From the NCBI GenBank assembly GCA_035258565.1, contig DATFXF010000320.1, positions 1 to 7,574 of the forward strand: a stretch of DNA of 7,574 nt, written 5' to 3'. Positions within the stretch are counted from its first letter, which is position 1; each line of letters begins with the position of its first letter. Source of the DNA: DATFXF01 sp035258565 (GTDB lineage Bacteria; Acidobacteriota; Terriglobia; Acidiferrales; UBA7541). Made by a program: the position numbers and the translations under genes. Shown piece by piece: positions 4,611 to 7,574 of this stretch. The notes below the pieces were generated by a model. It did not search any database. It had not been told where the DNA came from and saw nothing but the letters and a program-made list of their open reading frames with translations.

Positions 4611-5176
4611 GGCGTACGCTCTCCATTTGGATGGAGAAGCGGTGCGGCGAATTGCCGCGCGTTCTCGGTCTTTTCGCAGCACGTGGCTACAACATCGAAA
4701 GCTTGACGGTGGCGGAGACGGCTGATCCGAGCGTTTCCCAGATGACTCTGGTGACCAGGGGTGATGATCGGGCGATCGAGCAGATCGTCAAGCGGATCGA
4801 CAAACAGGTAAGGGTGCTGAAGGTACTGGATTTGACGGCATGCGAGCACGTCGAGCGAAGGCTGGCACTGGTCCGGGTGAAGGCGGGTCTTAGCCCGACT
4901 TTGGCGGAAGTTTTGAATCTCGTTTGCCTGAATCGCCTGAGGCTGGTCGCGGTGTCCGGGGATAGCCTTACCTTCGAAGCTACCGGAGATGGGGAACAGG
5001 TGAGCGAAGTCTTCCAGCTGCTCAGCGGATTGGGCATTGGTGACATTGCGTGTACCGGCGCGGTGGCCATGCCGGAACAAGCAACTGCCGGCGATGAGAA
5101 TCAGTGTGCCGCTTCAAAGATGAGCGTCGATGAAGTGGGGCGAATCTCGGAGCCCTTAGGGCGTTCGGAACAATAG
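4607..5176 (+). CDS. ilvN: Acetolactate synthase, small (regulatory) subunit
   Basis: I place the start at ATG 4607, overlapping the ilvB stop, giving 189 residues that align with IlvH from the first residue. The upstream in-frame extension is a shadow of ilvB. Residues 1-75 form the N-terminal ACT domain (MRRTLSI..., GLFAARGYNIESLTVAET, SQMTLVTRGD). Residues about 85-155 form the second conserved domain (ERRLALVRVKAG, LTFEATG, GIGDIACTGAVAM). The subunit binds IlvB, raises its activity and usually mediates valine feedback. Of the E. coli IlvH valine-site positions, Gly14, Asn29 and Ala36 are kept, but Asn11 is Lys here and the normally acidic or neutral neighbour is Arg12. The protein also ends in a polar tail of about 30 residues (158-189) beyond the usual end. 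Feedback control may therefore be weakened or altered. Assignment to the family is secure. Confidence 0.93.
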   Translation: MRRTLSIWMEKRCGELPRVLGLFAARGYNIESLTVAETADPSVSQMTLVTRGDDRAIEQIVKRIDKQVRVLKVLDLTACEHVERRLALVRVKAGLSPTLAEVLNLVCLNRLRLVAVSGDSLTFEATGDGEQVSEVFQLLSGLGIGDIACTGAVAMPEQATAGDENQCAASKMSVDEVGRISEPLGRSEQ

Positions 5177-5184
5177 GGGGAGAA

Positions 5185-6201
5185 ATGCAGATCTACTACG
5201 ACAAGGATGCTGATCTCAGCTATCTCCAAGGGAAAAAGATCGCTGTCATCGGCTACGGATCTCAAGGGCACGCACAGGCGCTGAACCTGTTCGATTCGGG
5301 CTTAGAGGTTGTTGTTGGGCTCAGGCCTCAGAGTTGCTCACGTGCCAAAGCGGAGCGCGCTGGCCTACGTGTACTGCCAGTCGCCCAAGCGGCAGCGGAA
5401 GCCGACATCGTCATGATGTTGGTTCCGGACGAACTCGCGCCCGGAGTGTACGGAAGGGAAATTGCGGAATCCATGCGACCCGGCAAATATCTAGCTTTCT
5501 CGCATGGCTTTGGAATCCACTACAAATTCATAAAGCCTCCAGCGGAGGTGGGCGTTTTCATGGTCGCGCCCAAAGGCCCCGGGCACCTGGTGCGACATGA
5601 ATATAAACGCGGCGCTGGGGTTCCCTGTCTGCTCGCGGTGCATCAGGATCCCACCGGGGATGCGGGGAAGATTGGACTCGCCTACGCCTGTGCCATTGGC
5701 GGGGGACGCGCGGGCGTGATCGAAACGACTTTCCGAGAAGAGACGGAGACCGATCTGTTCGGCGAGCAGGCTGTGTTGTGTGGGGGTCTCACCGCCCTGA
5801 TTAAAACCGGATTCGAAACACTGGTGGAAGCAGGGTACGCACCCGAGATGGCCTACTTTGAGTGCCTGCACGAAATGAAGCTGATTGTCGATCTTCTGTA
5901 CGAGGGCGGTCTCTCGCTGATGCGCTATTCGGTCTCCAACACGGCCCAGTACGGCGACATGACCAGGGGCTCGGTGGTCATCGACAAGGAAACGAAGTGT
6001 CGCATGCGCAACCTTCTGGTGGATATTCAATCTGGCGCTTTCGCCCGGGAGTGGATGGAGGAAAACTCGAGCGGCCTTCCTCGCTTCCGGGAGCTCGAGG
6101 CCCAGAACAAGGAGCATCCGATTGAGCTGGTTGGAGCGCGCTTGAGGGCCATGATGCCGTGGCTAGCAGAGAACTGCTTGGTCGACAAATCGAGGAACTA
6201 A
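5185..6201 (+). CDS. ilvC: Ketol-acid reductoisomerase (NADP+), class I
   Basis: The 338-residue enzyme converts acetolactate or acetohydroxybutyrate to the dihydroxy acids by Mg-dependent alkyl migration and NADPH reduction. The start ATG is preceded by a GGGGGAGA purine run, eight bases after the ilvN stop. The Rossmann domain shows GYGSQGHAQA (23-32). The cofactor loop GLRPQSCSR (45-53) keeps Arg47, Ser50 and Ser52, which in this family read the 2'-phosphate, so NADPH is the expected cofactor. The active site includes His107 in FSHGFGIHY, Lys130 in APKGPGH, the metal ligands Asp190 and Glu194 in ETDLFGEQ, Glu226 and Glu230 in YFECLHEMK, and Ser251. The length fits the short class I form found in most bacteria. 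All catalytic residues are present. It is followed after 11 bases by the cupin gene. Confidence 0.97.
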   Translation: MQIYYDKDADLSYLQGKKIAVIGYGSQGHAQALNLFDSGLEVVVGLRPQSCSRAKAERAGLRVLPVAQAAAEADIVMMLVPDELAPGVYGREIAESMRPGKYLAFSHGFGIHYKFIKPPAEVGVFMVAPKGPGHLVRHEYKRGAGVPCLLAVHQDPTGDAGKIGLAYACAIGGGRAGVIETTFREETETDLFGEQAVLCGGLTALIKTGFETLVEAGYAPEMAYFECLHEMKLIVDLLYEGGLSLMRYSVSNTAQYGDMTRGSVVIDKETKCRMRNLLVDIQSGAFAREWMEENSSGLPRFRELEAQNKEHPIELVGARLRAMMPWLAENCLVDKSRN

Positions 6202-6212
6202 CGGAGGCCAGA

Positions 6213-6587
6213 ATGGTCTTTTACGATTGGGAGAGAATCAAACCCGAAGAGATCACGCGTCATTATCGGAGGAGAGTTGCGGCGGGTGAGAACATGACCG
6301 TGGCCATGGTCGAAGTGACGGCGGGCGCTAGGACACGCCCGCACCGTCACGAGAGTGAGGAAGTCATCATCGTGCTCAAGGGTAGCTGGCGCTTCCGCCT
6401 ACCGGAGGGTGAGGTGACACTCCGACCCCAGCAGATGCTGTTTATTCCGCCGGGAGTCGAGCACTCTTCTGAGGCGCTGGAAGACACGCTGGCGTTCGAC
6501 CTCTGCCCTTCTGCCCGGCCGAACTGGCTTGGCGGAGAAGAGCAAGCCCTGGGCTACGATCCGGATGAGTGTCTTTGGGCCGTGTGA
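6213..6587 (+). CDS. Small single-domain cupin protein in the ilv operon
   Basis: I choose ATG 6213 (124 residues) because GGAGG (6203-6207) lies five bases before it; the upstream in-frame extension overlaps ilvC and has no such site. It is a single cupin_2 barrel. Motif 1 is PHRHESEEVIIVLKG with metal ligands His44, His46 and Glu50, and motif 2 is FIPPGVEHS with His84, so the full 3-His/1-Glu metal site is present. There is no signal peptide or DNA-binding domain. It sits between ilvC and ilvE, 11 bases after the ilvC stop, and is very likely co-transcribed. Cupins of this size include isomerases, dioxygenases, sugar-binding and ligand-sensing proteins, and the sequence alone does not tell which. 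A role in branched-chain metabolism (metabolite sensing or damage clearance) is inference from position only. Confidence 0.85.
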   Translation: MVFYDWERIKPEEITRHYRRRVAAGENMTVAMVEVTAGARTRPHRHESEEVIIVLKGSWRFRLPEGEVTLRPQQMLFIPPGVEHSSEALEDTLAFDLCPSARPNWLGGEEQALGYDPDECLWAV

Positions 6588-6659
6588 AGCGGAAGGGAAC
6601 GAGCTTCGATGTTCAGGGCTTCAGGAATGCCTTGCCATCTCTAACGAACAGGTGAAGCT

Positions 6660-7574
6660 GTGCCATTTGAGCGAACCAAGTGGGTTTGGATGAACGGCAA
6701 TCTGGTGCGATGGGCCGATGCCACGGTGCACGTGTCGGCGCACGGACTGCATTACGGAAGCGGTGTCTTCGAGGGCCTGCGCTGCTACGAGACCGGTGCC
6801 GGGCCGGCCGTGTTCCGGCTGGACGCGCACCTGGACCGGCTCTATTCATCGGCTGCCATGTATGGGTTGGAGATACCGTACACCCAAGAGGAGCTCGTGC
6901 GAGCGGTTTCGGATGTCATTCGAAGCAACGGCTTCACGAGTTGCTATCTTCGGCCGATCTGCTTTCCCGGCAGCTCAACACTCGGCTTGCACCCGCGGAG
7001 TTGTCCGGTCGAAGTGGTGCTCCTTGCCTGGCCGTGGGAAACCATGCATGGCGTTGAGGCCTTGGATGCCGGTGTGCGGGTCACTGTTTCTCCTTGGTTC
7101 AAGTTTCATTCGCAGATGATGCCAGCAACCGCCAAAGCTTGCGGCCAATATCTCAACTCGATCCTGGCGGTGCGCGATGCGGTCAGCCGGGGCTACCACG
7201 AGGCGCTGCTGCTTGCGAGCGATGGTTCGATAGCCGAAGGCGCCGGCGAAAACCTGTTCATCGTTCGTGAAGGAAAGCTGGTCACGAATGACGAAAGGTA
7301 TTCCATTCTGCTCGGAGTCACGCGCGATGCGGTGCTGGAGATCGCACGCGATCTCGGATATCCGTTCGAGATCGGAGCCCTCGAGCTCGAGGATTTGCTT
7401 CGGGCGGACGAGGCCTTCTTCACCGGGACCGCTGCCGAAGTGACCCCCATCCGCGAAGTGGACGGCAAGTTGGTTGGGCATGGCACGAGAGGACCGATCA
7501 CGAGAAGGATTCAGGAGACATTCTTTGCGGCCTGTTCGGGTCGGCATGCTAGATACAAAAAGTGGCTCCATTTC
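6660..7574 (+). CDS. ilvE: Branched-chain amino acid aminotransferase (3' end outside window)
   Basis: The frame is open from GTG 6660 to the right edge (305 codons, no stop seen). AGGTGA (6650-6655) lies four bases before the start, and the N-terminus KWVWMNGNLVRWADATVHV fits the family. This fold-type IV PLP enzyme transfers the amino group between glutamate and the keto acids of Leu, Ile and Val. Visible motifs are HGLHYGSGVFEGLR (28-41), MMPATAKACGQYLNS with the PLP lysine Lys159, SIAEGAGENLF, the LGVTRDAV phosphate loop and FFTGTAAEVTPI. Length and the ending ARYKKWLHF suggest only a few residues are missing, since E. coli IlvE has 309. The loop before the phosphate motif reads TNDERYSILLG where many homologues have a TPP...ILPG form, a mild divergence. 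It follows the cupin gene after a 72-base gap that holds no hairpin terminator, so it probably belongs to the same transcript. Confidence 0.95.
   Translation, partial: MPFERTKWVWMNGNLVRWADATVHVSAHGLHYGSGVFEGLRCYETGAGPAVFRLDAHLDRLYSSAAMYGLEIPYTQEELVRAVSDVIRSNGFTSCYLRPICFPGSSTLGLHPRSCPVEVVLLAWPWETMHGVEALDAGVRVTVSPWFKFHSQMMPATAKACGQYLNSILAVRDAVSRGYHEALLLASDGSIAEGAGENLFIVREGKLVTNDERYSILLGVTRDAVLEIARDLGYPFEIGALELEDLLRADEAFFTGTAAEVTPIREVDGKLVGHGTRGPITRRIQETFFAACSGRHARYKKWLHF

Noticed and set aside
6588..6659. Small ORF (ATG 6609) in the gap before ilvE
   Set aside because: Only about ten codons, no ribosome binding site, no amino acid bias that would suggest a second leader peptide.
6975..7571. 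198-codon - strand ORF opposite ilvE
   Set aside because: It is antisense to an aminotransferase with intact catalytic motifs.

Overview
The window centres on a branched-chain amino acid operon on the + strand. The order is ilvB (acetolactate synthase catalytic subunit), ilvN (regulatory subunit), ilvC (ketol-acid reductoisomerase), a small cupin gene, and ilvE (branched-chain aminotransferase, running off the right edge). The genes are tightly packed: ilvB and ilvN overlap by ATGA, there are 8 bases between ilvN and ilvC, and 11 bases between ilvC and the cupin. The dihydroxyacid dehydratase gene ilvD is not in the window.

The most informative structure lies just upstream of ilvB. It is a complete transcription attenuator that a standard ORF search misses. 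A short leader ORF ends at 2760 and has 12 Leu/Val/Ile codons out of 14 consecutive codons. It is followed by a 14-bp terminator hairpin with a T-run. A segment that overlaps the leader stop codon is a near copy of the terminator's 3' arm, so it can pair with the 5' arm over 11 bp as an antiterminator. That same segment can also pair with the Leu-Leu-Ala-Val codons of the leader. This gives a full 1:2 / 2:3 / 3:4 arrangement. A candidate promoter and a perfect 17-bp palindrome (8-bp arms) sit in front of the leader.

The left third (1-2550) is gene-poor accessory sequence. The left edge carries the last codons of a transposase and its terminal repeats. A secreted protein of unknown function follows. 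On the - strand there is a 42-residue C-terminal remnant of an ImmA/IrrE-type metallopeptidase, directly followed upstream by a stand-alone Lrp/AsnC ligand-binding (RAM) domain gene. Between that gene and the operon lie GC-rich palindromes that share a 12-base core, resembling dispersed REP-type elements.

The organism is probably a GC-rich soil-type bacterium. The style of the intergenic repeats, the secreted protein family and the use of GTG/TTG starts would fit Acidobacteriota, but this is an impression, not a demonstrated assignment.

Functionally, IlvBN makes acetolactate or acetohydroxybutyrate, IlvC reduces and isomerises it, and IlvE performs the final transamination. The attenuator couples transcription of the set to charged Leu/Val/Ile tRNA. 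IlvN may add feedback control, although one valine-site residue is altered. The RAM-domain protein could be an additional amino acid sensor.
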